64,000 nt of DNA. Origin: Fluctibacter halophilus (GTDB taxonomy: Bacteria; Pseudomonadota; Gammaproteobacteria; Enterobacterales; Alteromonadaceae). Below the pieces are notes generated by a model. The model made no database searches, was not told the origin of the DNA, and saw nothing but the letters and a program-made list of their open reading frames with translations. Of the stretch, positions 16,327-23,983 are shown one piece after another; positions within the stretch are counted from its first letter, which is position 1, and every line of letters starts with the position of its first letter. Location: assembly GCF_020687825.1 (NCBI RefSeq), contig NZ_JAJEWP010000001.1, positions 1,162,433 through 1,226,432 of the forward strand, given 5' to 3'. The position numbers were made by a program, and so were the translations under genes.

Positions 16327-17985
16327 ATGAAATTAAACCGGTTAGCGACAGCCCTGTCCATCACCTGCCTCTGTGCACCCGTTGCAATGGCGGCGAAGTA
16401 TCGCGTGGTAGAACTTCCGTTACAGGACAAAGCTAAATACACGTTTTCAGCCGCCATCAATGACAGCGGTGATATGTTGGCTCACGGGCAACTGCCTTTC
16501 AATCCTCCCATCGACACTTCGTTAGTGAATTTTGAAGATGAAGCCTTAGTTAATAGCCTCACCGATCCCGGTGCAGCAGAAAACGGCATATTTAATGCGG
16601 ATGATCTGGTCCTGCTGTACAACTACGTAAAAAGTGGTGCTGACAACGCATTATCACAACAACTCGCTGATTATCAGAGCTATGTGTTCGATAGTCAGGA
16701 AATCAATGTCGTTCACGGTATCGATGTGTACGATAGCGAGTTGGAAAGCCATACACAGTCAGTAGATATCTTTGCCAGAGACATAAACAACAGCGGTGGC
16801 ATTGTCGGCAACAGCCCAGATCCCTATCAAAAAGTCGAGTACCAGAATGAAAGCGGTGATGAGTTTACTTTCGTCGTTCACGGTTTTAATCAACGGGGAT
16901 TTCTATCTCTGAACAATCAAACGACGATTGCTGTTATTCCACCGGAAGACACGTTGGGCGGCGTTTCACAAGCAAACGGAATTAACAACAGTTTCGAAGT
17001 GGCAGGTATGGCGTCTATTGGCATTTCAGAGACGTTGCAAGCCGCCGTAGATGATTGTGAAAATGATGAGCAACGGGGTGATTCACCGGTAGAACTGTGT
17101 ATCAACAACCTGCTAAAAACCAACACCGATGCAGGCTTTGTGCGTCGAGGCATGATTTGGCAGTACGACGCCAATGGCAACCTGATCGATGAACGAGAAT
17201 TGGGCATGCTGGTAACGCCTGATACTGAAACCAATACCGTCTTAACCAGTCGGGCCGTGGCAATCAATAATAATGGTGTTGCTGTCGGTACATCCCATGA
17301 TTACTACCAGGGTGATGAGTCCCGCCCACTGGTGTTTGCGGCGATTTTTGATGGTAATGAGGTAAAAGGCATTACCGATCATTCAGAGTATTACACCAGT
17401 TATGCCACTGACATCAATGATCAAAATGTAGTCGTTGGTTACGCTCTGAAAATTCTAAGTGGTGGTGAACGCTCGAAGTTTTTTGTACATGATATGCAGG
17501 GGGAATCTACGATCTACCCTGATGATTTCTTTGAGTCTTCATCCAGTATTGCCCGCGCCATCAACAATGAAGGGCTGGTTGTGGGCGATGGCGAAGTTGA
17601 CAGTAACCTGACCGGAAGTCGGCGTCGTGCGGGCTTTATCTACGACATTAATAACGACACGTTTGAAAACATCAACACATTGATTGGCTGCGATTCATCG
17701 TACGACATTGTACAGGCCAACGATATCAACGATAACGGTGAAATAGCCGCCACCGCAGTTGTATACCGTGAGCGTATGAACATCGCCGGCGAATTGGATC
17801 TGGATGATCGGGGTAACACCATTGAAGAGGGAATGACCGTTGCAGTCAAACTGATCCCCATCCCAGGCGGGGATGTGGACGAGTGCCAGCAAAATGACGT
17901 GAAGTATGAGCGCAAAGGTGGGACATTGTCGTTGCTAGGATTACTGTTGTTACCCGTTGTAGCCTGGCGCCGACGCTTGCGTTAA
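16327..17985 (+). CDS. DUF3466 family secreted protein with GlyGly-CTERM-like tail
   Basis: 552 residues: signal peptide (MKLNRLATALSITCLCAPVAMA), then repeated stretches of the type DINxxGxVVG / AINNxGVAVG (INNSGGIVGN, AINNNGVAVG, DINDQNVVVG, AINNEGLVVG, DINDNGEIAA), typical of DUF3466 beta-propeller-like repeats. The C-terminus is KGGTLSLLGLLLLPVVAWRRR, a Gly-Gly motif plus hydrophobic helix plus arginines, which fits a rhombosortase (GlyGly-CTERM) sorting signal. ATG at 16327 is chosen over 16234 because it starts the signal peptide. Position between uup and rmf is conserved in Alteromonadales. Function unknown; probably displayed on the cell surface. Confidence 0.85.
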   Translation: MKLNRLATALSITCLCAPVAMAAKYRVVELPLQDKAKYTFSAAINDSGDMLAHGQLPFNPPIDTSLVNFEDEALVNSLTDPGAAENGIFNADDLVLLYNYVKSGADNALSQQLADYQSYVFDSQEINVVHGIDVYDSELESHTQSVDIFARDINNSGGIVGNSPDPYQKVEYQNESGDEFTFVVHGFNQRGFLSLNNQTTIAVIPPEDTLGGVSQANGINNSFEVAGMASIGISETLQAAVDDCENDEQRGDSPVELCINNLLKTNTDAGFVRRGMIWQYDANGNLIDERELGMLVTPDTETNTVLTSRAVAINNNGVAVGTSHDYYQGDESRPLVFAAIFDGNEVKGITDHSEYYTSYATDINDQNVVVGYALKILSGGERSKFFVHDMQGESTIYPDDFFESSSSIARAINNEGLVVGDGEVDSNLTGSRRRAGFIYDINNDTFENINTLIGCDSSYDIVQANDINDNGEIAATAVVYRERMNIAGELDLDDRGNTIEEGMTVAVKLIPIPGGDVDECQQNDVKYERKGGTLSLLGLLLLPVVAWRRRLR

Positions 17986-18004
17986 CCGGGTAAATAGTCG
18001 TAAT

Positions 18005-18034
18005 AAAAGGCCGCTTCTGAAGCGGCTTTTTTTT
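18005..18034 (+). terminator. Rho-independent terminator after the DUF3466 gene
   Basis: GCCGCTT / AAGCGGC stem with a 3-base loop, preceded by AAAA and followed by eight Ts. Confidence 0.9.
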
Positions 18035-18183
18035 GCTCTGAACAGAGGGCTAAACTTATATTACATTTTGATTACATAAAGGCATCTAGTAGAAGAAATT
18101 GTTGTATAACAAAAAACAGCAGATTTTCATTGTGTTAAAAAATGTCAATTTAAAAAAAAACAAATTGAGATTGAACCAAAGGC

Positions 18184-18214
18184 TGCGATCCACTATCACA
18201 TTATTGTGGTCGCA
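18184..18214 (+). promoter_or_regulatory. Stem-loop in the rmf leader
   Basis: TGCGA(T)CCAC pairs with GTGGTCGCA (9 bp with one bulged T) around a 12-base loop, about 40 bp before the rmf start. The surrounding 218-bp gap is very A/T-rich and contains no other gene. A role in controlling Rmf synthesis is speculative. Confidence 0.35.
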
Positions 18215-18252
18215 ACGATCACATTGGAATCACGTCTACAAGAGGTAACTCA

Positions 18253-18429
18253 ATGAAAAGACAAAAAAGAGATAAACTTTCCCGCGCACATGCCAAAGGT
18301 TATCAAGCTGGTGTAGCTGGGCGCTCAAAAGATAATTGTCCCTTTCAAACCTCGGAATCCCGATCCCAGTGGCTAGGTGGCTGGCGAGAGGCCATCGAAG
18401 ACAGACAGCTGGGTATGACCAAACTCTAA
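18253..18429 (+). CDS. rmf: Ribosome modulation factor
   Basis: A 58-residue basic protein that dimerises 70S ribosomes into inactive 100S particles in stationary phase. The product begins MKRQKRDKLSRAHAKGYQAG and contains AGRSKDNCPFQT and SQWLGGWREA, all directly comparable to E. coli Rmf (55 residues). An AAGAGGT ribosome-binding site lies about 8 bp before the ATG. It is flanked by terminators, so it is a single-gene unit. It lies between DUF3466 and fabA, its usual neighbourhood. Confidence 0.97.
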   Translation: MKRQKRDKLSRAHAKGYQAGVAGRSKDNCPFQTSESRSQWLGGWREAIEDRQLGMTKL

Positions 18430-18450
18430 CCCCAACAGACGATAATGTTT

Positions 18451-18480
18451 AAGCCCCTTAACAGGGGCTTTGATTTTTTA
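18451..18480. terminator. Terminator between convergent rmf and fabA
   Basis: AAGCCCCT / AGGGGCTT perfect 8-bp stem with a TAAC loop, followed by TGATTTTTT on the rmf strand. It probably also ends fabA transcription from the other side. Confidence 0.85.
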
Positions 18481-18487
18481 AGTGGCC

Positions 18488-19006
18488 TTAAAAAGCGCTG
18501 GTGTCCTGGAATAGCCCCACTTTCAGATCATTGGCACGGTAGATTTCACGACCATCGACTTCGACCACACCGTCACCCAGGCCCATAAACAATTTGCGTT
18601 TAATGACCCGTTTTATATCGATTCGATAGGTGACTTTTTTCGCGGTTGGTAAAATTTGTCCAGTGAACTTCACTTCACCAACGCCAAGGGCGCGGCCTTT
18701 ACCGGGACCACCACTCCAGCCCAGAAAGAAGCCGACCAGTTGCCACATCGCATCGAGTCCCAGACAACCGGGCATCACCGGATCACCCGGGAAGTGGCAT
18801 TCAAAAAACCACAGATCCGGATGAATATCTAATTCGGCGTGGATAAAACCTTTGTCATGGGCACCGCCGGTTTCGCTGATCTGAACGATACGGTCCATCA
18901 TCAACATATTCGGGGCGGGCAACTGGCTGTTACCTGGTCCGAACAACTCCCCGCGACTACAGGCCAACAACGCTTCCCGGTCAAAACTCGATTTCTTATC
19001 TGTCAT
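18488..19006 (-). CDS. fabA: 3-hydroxydecanoyl-ACP dehydratase/isomerase FabA
   Basis: Dehydrates 3-hydroxyacyl-ACP and isomerises trans-2- to cis-3-decenoyl-ACP, the branch point to unsaturated fatty acids. The 172-residue length equals E. coli FabA. The catalytic histidine lies in [20 protein letters not shown], with the partner aspartate in the following GLDAMWQ segment. [14 protein letters not shown] and the C-terminal [13 protein letters not shown] are also diagnostic. Start chosen at 19006 ([14 protein letters not shown]); the longer frame to 19066 would read through the operator. A FabR-type palindrome lies 37 bp upstream. Confidence 0.97.
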   Translation of the reverse strand: MTDKKSSFDREALLACSRGELFGPGNSQLPAPNMLMMDRIVQISETGGAHDKGFIHAELDIHPDLWFFECHFPGDPVMPGCLGLDAMWQLVGFFLGWSGGPGKGRALGVGEVKFTGQILPTAKKVTYRIDIKRVIKRKLFMGLGDGVVEVDGREIYRANDLKVGLFQDTSAF

Positions 19007-19042
19007 AGCTTTCCAACATGTTCTAATAAAGGCGCATAATTT

Positions 19043-19060
19043 AGCGAACACTTGTACGCT
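19043..19060. promoter_or_regulatory. FabR-type operator before fabA
   Basis: AGCGAACACTTGTACGCT is an 18-bp imperfect palindrome that fits the FabR consensus known from enterobacterial fabA and fabB (AGCGTACA-NN-TGTACGCT) at 15 or more positions. FabR represses unsaturated fatty acid genes in response to acyl-chain composition. Position upstream of fabA supports the call; the fabR gene is not in this window. Confidence 0.75.
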
Positions 19061-19141
19061 AAACAACTCTGAGCAGTCAATCCTTTTTTACGTTAACGAT
19101 GGTAGACTGCATCCATCAAACATCAACTTCATGACAGAGTA

Positions 19142-19399
19142 ATGAAAACGAAAACGTCTAAAGCGAATACGAATGCCGAAAAACAACGGCGCTATCGTGA
19201 CCGTCAGAAAGCCCTTGGCCATAAGCAAGTACGAGGGTATGTCTCACCACAGGCGATGAGTTGTTACGAAGAAATTCGGCATAAGACCCAGTGGACAGAC
19301 AATGAAGTACTGTCCAATGCATTGCGTATTACTTATGCGGCTTACCGTTGTGGGCAGATAAAGCTGCTTAACGAATGGTTAAAAGACCACAATCGCTAA
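19142..19399 (+). CDS. Small hypothetical protein, ribbon-helix-helix/CopB-like
   Basis: 85 residues with a basic N-terminus (NAEKQRRYRDRQKALGHKQV), a beta-strand-like RGYVSP, then two predicted helices (MSCYEEIRHKTQWTDNEVLSNALRI as a rough span). The order AEKQR, basic stretch, short strand, helix, acidic TxxEVLxxAL helix resembles plasmid copy-number repressors of the CopB/RepA2 type, which are RHH-like DNA binders. That resemblance is by eye only. It is divergent from fabA, 135 bp from its start. The target, if it binds DNA, is unknown. Confidence 0.6.
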   Translation: MKTKTSKANTNAEKQRRYRDRQKALGHKQVRGYVSPQAMSCYEEIRHKTQWTDNEVLSNALRITYAAYRCGQIKLLNEWLKDHNR

Positions 19400-19530
19400 C
19401 CTGCAGCCGATAATGAAAGCCATACACAATTGACGGGTAACCACCGTAACAGGTTAAGGTTACATCAATGTGAATATTTTTTACCCAATTTAGTTGTCAT
19501 TTTTTCTACTTTGCTTCTAGTCTATTGGGC

Positions 19531-19547
19531 GGGTAATTATTTTACCC
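19531..19547. promoter_or_regulatory. GGGTAA/TTACCC inverted repeat before the subtilisin gene
   Basis: GGGTAA-TTATT-TTACCC is a perfect 6-bp inverted repeat with 5-bp spacing, 31 bp before the protease start. Two more copies of the half-site occur upstream (GGGTAA at 19435, TTACCC at 19481). It may be an operator; no matching regulator is identified. Confidence 0.4.
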
Positions 19548-19577
19548 CTCATGCAACAAGTCTATAGGAAAGAAAAA

Positions 19578-21197
19578 ATGAACATAAAAAAACGTCTCAG
19601 TATCGCTGTATCCGCAGGGTTAACCATTGCCGTTTCGTCGACGGCGCATGCACAGCAGGCCCCAGTGCCTGTGCCGTCTTCACCTGATAGCGCTCCGCCA
19701 ATGGGGCAATTTTTTGAAGCCGATCCTACCGAACGCTACATGATCACCTTTCAGTCTGTGGCCAACAATACCAACGGGCAGGGGAACGGAGGCTTTGCCG
19801 ATGTACCCGCCATGGTCGATGGAAAGCTCCATCAAGGTAACGTACAGCGTATTCTTGCTGGCGTCGGTGCACGCATGAATAAGTTTATGCCAAAGCACGA
19901 CATGGCAGTCGCCAGCCTGAATAAAAAGGCACTGAATGCCTTACGCAACAACCCCAATGTTGCTGCTGTGGATCATGATCCCAAACGGTATCTGCAGGCT
20001 CAAACTACACCGTATGGTGTGCCGATGGTACAGGCTGACCAGTTAAATCAAGCCAACCTGTCTGCGCGCAAGGTCTGTATCATCGATACCGGCTTTAATT
20101 TGGGGCATGATGATTTAGGTGATCAAAATAACGGCGTAACAGGCCAGGCCAATAACAGTGCTGTGGGCAATTGGTACAATGATGGTAACGGCCACGGCAC
20201 TCACGTCGCCGGGACCATCGCCGCGTTGGACAACAACCTTGGCGTCGTTGGTGTATATCCTGGTGTTGATTTGCACATCGTTAAAATATTTAACGATCAG
20301 GGCAACTGGACCTATGCTTCTGACCTAATCGATGGCATTGATCAATGTCAGACCGCCGGTGCTAACGTGGTGAACATGAGTTTGGGGGGAGGGAGCTCTT
20401 CAACCGCAGAAAGCAATGCCATGCAGACCTTTGTCAACCAAGGCGTAATGCTGGTTGCCGCAGCCGGGAATGACGGTAACAGTAGCTTTTCGTATCCGGC
20501 TTCCTACGACGCGGTGATTTCAGTTGCTGCGGTGGGCTCCAATGAAAGCCGAGCGTCTTACTCTCAGTACAACAGCCAGGTAGAAATCGCTGCACCAGGC
20601 TCTTCGGTGTATTCGACCTATCCTGACAACAGCTATGCCACCCTCAGTGGCACATCCATGGCAACACCTCACGTTGCAGGTGCTGCAGCGCTGGTGTGGA
20701 GCTTTTTCCCCAGTTGTAGCAACGAAGAGATCCGTGCCGCATTAAACGCAACGGCAAAAGACAAGGGGAGTAGTGGCAGAGACACCCAGTACGGATACGG
20801 GATCGTTCAGGCTAAAGACGCTTACGACTACCTCAATACCTACGGCTGTGAAGGCAGCGGCAATGGCGGCGGTGGCGGTGGCGGCGGTGGCGTCGATCCC
20901 GTTAACGGCGAATTGACCGGACTGGCGGGGGCACGCCGAGCCTGGGATCGTTATACTTGGGATATTCCAGCTGGTGTAACGACCATGACCGTGTCTATTT
21001 CTGGCGGCTCCGGCGACGCCGACCTGTACATGCAGTTTGGCAGTCAGCCCGAGACGAACAGCTATGACTGCCGCCCCTATCTGTACGGTAACAACGAAAC
21101 CTGTACCTTCAACAACCCAAGCTCCGGTACATGGCATATCGGCATTCGTGGTTATACCGCGTACAGCGGCGTGACGCTGTCCTACAGCTATGAATAG
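19578..21197 (+). CDS. Secreted subtilisin-family (S8) serine protease with PPC domain
   Basis: 539 residues: signal peptide (ending near SSTAHAQQ), an inhibitor I9-like propeptide (ERYMITFQSV to VAAVDHDPKRY, ~residues 52-140), then the S8 catalytic domain. The catalytic triad is Asp170 in CIIDTGFNLGHDD, His206 in GHGTHVAGT and Ser360 in LSGTSMATPHVAG; oxyanion Asn298 lies in AAAGNDG. A glycine linker (GNGGGGGGGGG) leads to a C-terminal pre-peptidase (PPC) domain with SGGSGDADLYMQFG and GTWHIGIRGYTAYSGVTL, usually removed during maturation. ATG at 19578 follows GGAAAG. Likely an exported nutrient-scavenging protease. No dedicated secretion gene is nearby; export by Sec plus type II is inferred. 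Confidence 0.95.
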   Translation: MNIKKRLSIAVSAGLTIAVSSTAHAQQAPVPVPSSPDSAPPMGQFFEADPTERYMITFQSVANNTNGQGNGGFADVPAMVDGKLHQGNVQRILAGVGARMNKFMPKHDMAVASLNKKALNALRNNPNVAAVDHDPKRYLQAQTTPYGVPMVQADQLNQANLSARKVCIIDTGFNLGHDDLGDQNNGVTGQANNSAVGNWYNDGNGHGTHVAGTIAALDNNLGVVGVYPGVDLHIVKIFNDQGNWTYASDLIDGIDQCQTAGANVVNMSLGGGSSSTAESNAMQTFVNQGVMLVAAAGNDGNSSFSYPASYDAVISVAAVGSNESRASYSQYNSQVEIAAPGSSVYSTYPDNSYATLSGTSMATPHVAGAAALVWSFFPSCSNEEIRAALNATAKDKGSSGRDTQYGYGIVQAKDAYDYLNTYGCEGSGNGGGGGGGGGVDPVNGELTGLAGARRAWDRYTWDIPAGVTTMTVSISGGSGDADLYMQFGSQPETNSYDCRPYLYGNNETCTFNNPSSGTWHIGIRGYTAYSGVTLSYSYE

Positions 21198-21296
21198 TCT
21201 GTAAAGCCCTTAGGTCGCTGGCTCGCAGCATTTCCCTGGTGTTGCTGGTCAGTGGCCTGTTTCCTGTCTACTTTTATACGGAAGCGCCGCCTTTGT

Positions 21297-21310
21297 TTGA
21301 TTCGGATCAA
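21297..21310. promoter_or_regulatory. FNR box before the usp-glgC pair
   Basis: TTGAT-TCGG-ATCAA matches the FNR consensus (TTGAT-N4-ATCAA) exactly. With its centre at -41.5, a class II promoter would place the -10 at 21333-21338, where TTCAAT (4/6) is found. An FNR protein is encoded at 42746-43501. Confidence 0.8.
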
Positions 21311-21370
21311 AAAATCAACAACAACAAGGTGGTTCAATAAACCTTAACAATGCACGCAAAGGATATCCGC

Positions 21371-21805
21371 ATGAAAGTTGAAACCAAGCCCTTCGGTCGT
21401 ATTATCGTCGCCATTGATGTCTATTCTACCTACGCACCCGTGTTGCAACGGGCCCTGGCCATGGCCAGTGAACCATCGCAGCTAAGCTTGGTTTACGTCA
21501 CCTTACCTCACGCCTACTTCGAACCCTATGCGGTGGATATCGGGCGAGACTTCGTAGCAGATATTCAGGCCAAGGCCGCGAGCCGGTTAAAAGACATTGC
21601 CGCCGCAAACGGTATTCCCACTGAACAAACGTATTCAATGATTGGCGATGCCTCAGACGAAATACATCGCCTCGCCGAACAACAGGGAGCAGATCTTATC
21701 GTCATCGGCACCCACGGCAAGAGCGGTCTCAAGTTACTGCTCGGCTCCACAGCGAATGCAGTGTTGCACGGCGTCAAGTGCGATGTTTTGGCAGTCAAAG
21801 TGTAG
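21371..21805 (+). CDS. Universal stress protein UspA family
   Basis: 144 residues, a single Usp domain: IIVAIDVYSTYAPVL at the N-terminus and the ATP-binding loop GTHGKSGLKLLLGSTANAVL near the C-terminus (pattern G-x2-G-x9-G-S/T). Start 21371 is preferred to ATG 21350 because AAGGA lies upstream at suitable spacing. It is followed after 5 bp by glgC and preceded by a perfect FNR box, so it probably belongs to the anaerobic/microaerobic response. The ligand is probably ATP, judging from the motif. Confidence 0.9.
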   Translation: MKVETKPFGRIIVAIDVYSTYAPVLQRALAMASEPSQLSLVYVTLPHAYFEPYAVDIGRDFVADIQAKAASRLKDIAAANGIPTEQTYSMIGDASDEIHRLAEQQGADLIVIGTHGKSGLKLLLGSTANAVLHGVKCDVLAVKV

Positions 21806-21810
21806 CCGTT

Positions 21811-23151
21811 ATGACACTCTCGCCCAGCCGAAATATCAGCCAGCTAACCCAGTCTGCGGTTGCCGTGGTACTTGCCGGTGGGCGAGGTACGCGTCTCGAA
21901 GCGTTAACCAAATACCGCTCTAAGCCCGCCTTACACTATGGCGGCAAATTTCGATTAATTGATTTTCCGTTGTCCAATTGTATCAACAGCGGGATACGCC
22001 GTATCGGCGTTGTTACCCAGTACAAATCCCATTCATTGATCCGTCACCTGATGAACGGCTGGGGCGGCTTTAATCGTCATCTCGGTGAATACATCGACCT
22101 GTTACCGGCATCGCAACAATATGCCAACGATTGGTACAAAGGCACAGCCGATGCGTTATACCAGAATCTACAGTTTATTCAGAAGACTCGCGCTGACTAT
22201 GTGATTGTGTTGTCAGGCGATCAGGTGTACCGCATGGACTATGGTGAGTTGTTGGCTGATCACGTCAAACACGACGCAGATGTCACGGTGGCTTGTCTGC
22301 CTGTGCAGCAATCAGAAGCCCGGGGCAAGCTGGGCATCGCGCAGATCAATGACGAACATCGAATCATTGATTTTGTTGAAAAGCCGCACAATCCCTGTGA
22401 GATCCCCGGCCGCCCAGGGTGGTCATTGGCTTCAATGGGCATCTATGTATTTAACACCGATTTTCTGGTCGAAAAACTCAAAGAGGATGCGGTTGCGTTG
22501 TCATCCAGACATGATTTCGGTCACAACATCATTCCTGACAGTATTAAGCGCTATCGGACATTTGCCTACACCTTTGAAGAGCAAGCCTGTCAAACACAAT
22601 ACTGGAAGGATGTCGGTACACTGGACAATTACTTTCAGGCCAATATGGACTTGTTAACCCGCCAATGTCAGTTCGATCTGTTTGATCAACACTGGCCAAT
22701 CTGGACCTACCATGGACAGACACCGCCAGCGCGTTTTTCAAAAGACGAATGCGGCAGACACGGCCTCACTCAGGACTCTCTGATCAGTGGCGGCTGTGAA
22801 ATTGTGGGAGCGCAGATCATACATTCCTTGTTATTTACCAATGTAAAAGTGGAAGGTGGCGCCACTGTAGAGCATTGTGTGATACTGCCAGAAACAACCA
22901 TTGGACAAGGGGCATCCCTGAAAAGAGTGATTGTTGACAGCCACTGCACTGTGCCCGCTGGCATAGAAATCGGCCACTGTGCTGAGGCGGACAAGCGGCG
23001 GGGTTTTACCGTGACACAACAGCAAATCACCCTCGTCACCCAGGAAATGCTGGATAAAATGCCACTCACGTCCCAGCGTCAGCAGCAATTGCATTTACCG
23101 ACCCTCAAACAGACCGAAGAGTCTGTAGTGACGCATAAAGGGCAGCATTAA
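21811..23151 (+). CDS. glgC: Glucose-1-phosphate adenylyltransferase
   Basis: Makes ADP-glucose, the committed step of glycogen synthesis. 446 residues. The nucleotide loop AVVLAGGRGTRLEALTKYRS-type N-terminus, KPALHYGGKFRLIDFPLSNC, YKGTADALYQN, the catalytic GDQVYRMDYGE, VEKP and the ADP-glucose PPase segment YWKDVGTLDNYFQAN are present. The C-terminal left-handed beta-helix region ends with TIGQGASLKRVIVDSHC. ATG at 21811, 5 bp after the usp stop. Other glycogen genes are not in this window, which is unusual; the FNR box upstream suggests induction at low oxygen. Confidence 0.93.
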   Translation: MTLSPSRNISQLTQSAVAVVLAGGRGTRLEALTKYRSKPALHYGGKFRLIDFPLSNCINSGIRRIGVVTQYKSHSLIRHLMNGWGGFNRHLGEYIDLLPASQQYANDWYKGTADALYQNLQFIQKTRADYVIVLSGDQVYRMDYGELLADHVKHDADVTVACLPVQQSEARGKLGIAQINDEHRIIDFVEKPHNPCEIPGRPGWSLASMGIYVFNTDFLVEKLKEDAVALSSRHDFGHNIIPDSIKRYRTFAYTFEEQACQTQYWKDVGTLDNYFQANMDLLTRQCQFDLFDQHWPIWTYHGQTPPARFSKDECGRHGLTQDSLISGGCEIVGAQIIHSLLFTNVKVEGGATVEHCVILPETTIGQGASLKRVIVDSHCTVPAGIEIGHCAEADKRRGFTVTQQQITLVTQEMLDKMPLTSQRQQQLHLPTLKQTEESVVTHKGQH

Positions 23152-23158
23152 CCGTAAC

Positions 23159-23174
23159 GGGTTACGCGTAACCC
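23159..23174. repeat. 16-bp perfect palindrome after glgC
   Basis: GGGTTACGCGTAACCC is a perfect palindrome 7 bp after the glgC stop. No T-run follows. It may form a transcript hairpin or be a protein-binding site; undecided. Confidence 0.5.
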
Positions 23175-23268
23175 ATGTTCGCTGATATTCCACTCTTTTG
23201 GGTAAAAAATAGAAAAGCTGGCGCCTGATTTGCTTAGTAATCACAACACTCCACCCATTGGGTTTACC

Positions 23269-23904
23269 GTGAACAGCATTCAAAACCAACGCCTGTCATT
23301 GTTTGACTATCTTGACCCCAAATCCAACCAATCCACGTCGTTGGATGAGGTGGTAAAGCGCAGCCAGCAAACTCCCAGCGCAGGGATAGATGAAGTTCAT
23401 CAAAGCCTTAGCAGCCTGCCTTCGATGGACGCCCTGGTAGACGGTATCGTCAACGGAGAAAGCACCGTTTCTCACCAAACCGTTGAGGACATGTGGGCCT
23501 TTTACGGTCAGCAGGTTAAGGATGAAGTCGAGCAACTGGCGCAAAACTACAATGTTGCAGAAATGCCGGCACTGGCAAACATTGACGGGCAGTGGCAAGC
23601 CGTTGCCGGACAATCGTTGTCCAAAAGCCAACAACAGTTTCTTGATTACCTGAACCGTGATCAACGCCTCAGCGATCGGTTAAGCCGTCTGGATAGTCTT
23701 ACCCAATTAAAAGAGCTATCTCACAGTCATAGCCTTGCTTCGGCATTACAGGCGCAAGGAAACGATGAAGCCACAGTCACTGGCTATCTTGTGTCTACCC
23801 GTGACGCGATCATCAACAATCGCGCACTGGGTCTGGTGGATGGCAAGCTATCGTTTGCCCAGGCCGGAATTGCGCAGCGGCAATTTGAACTGTTGGTAAG
23901 CTAA
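23269..23904 (+). CDS. Hypothetical protein, alpha-helical
   Basis: About 211 residues, no signal peptide or membrane segment, rich in Gln, Ser, Leu and Asp, with long predicted helices and no cysteine. I do not recognise a family. GTG at 23269 (MNSIQNQRLSLFDYLD) is chosen; TTG at 23230 would add 13 residues, and neither has a strong ribosome-binding site. It lies 117 bp after glgC on the same strand and before a FabG-like gene. The reading frame is long and codon use resembles that of its neighbours, so it is probably real. Confidence 0.6.
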   Translation: MNSIQNQRLSLFDYLDPKSNQSTSLDEVVKRSQQTPSAGIDEVHQSLSSLPSMDALVDGIVNGESTVSHQTVEDMWAFYGQQVKDEVEQLAQNYNVAEMPALANIDGQWQAVAGQSLSKSQQQFLDYLNRDQRLSDRLSRLDSLTQLKELSHSHSLASALQAQGNDEATVTGYLVSTRDAIINNRALGLVDGKLSFAQAGIAQRQFELLVS

Positions 23905-23983
23905 GCTGGCGGTGTTTGCGCCTTCCAAGCAAGCCACGATTGACTTACCATAGCGCACTCAGCCCACAGAACCGAAGTAGACC

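Noticed and set aside
18190-18230. CRP-like site before rmf (GTGG...TCACA)
   Set aside because: Half-sites are 9 bp apart rather than 6 and one is imperfect; the sequence is better explained as a hairpin.
21210-21340. Possible short membrane peptide between the subtilisin and usp genes (reads ISLVLLVSGLFPVYFY)
   Set aside because: No ATG, GTG or TTG with a ribosome-binding site opens the frame early enough, and the FNR box lies inside it.
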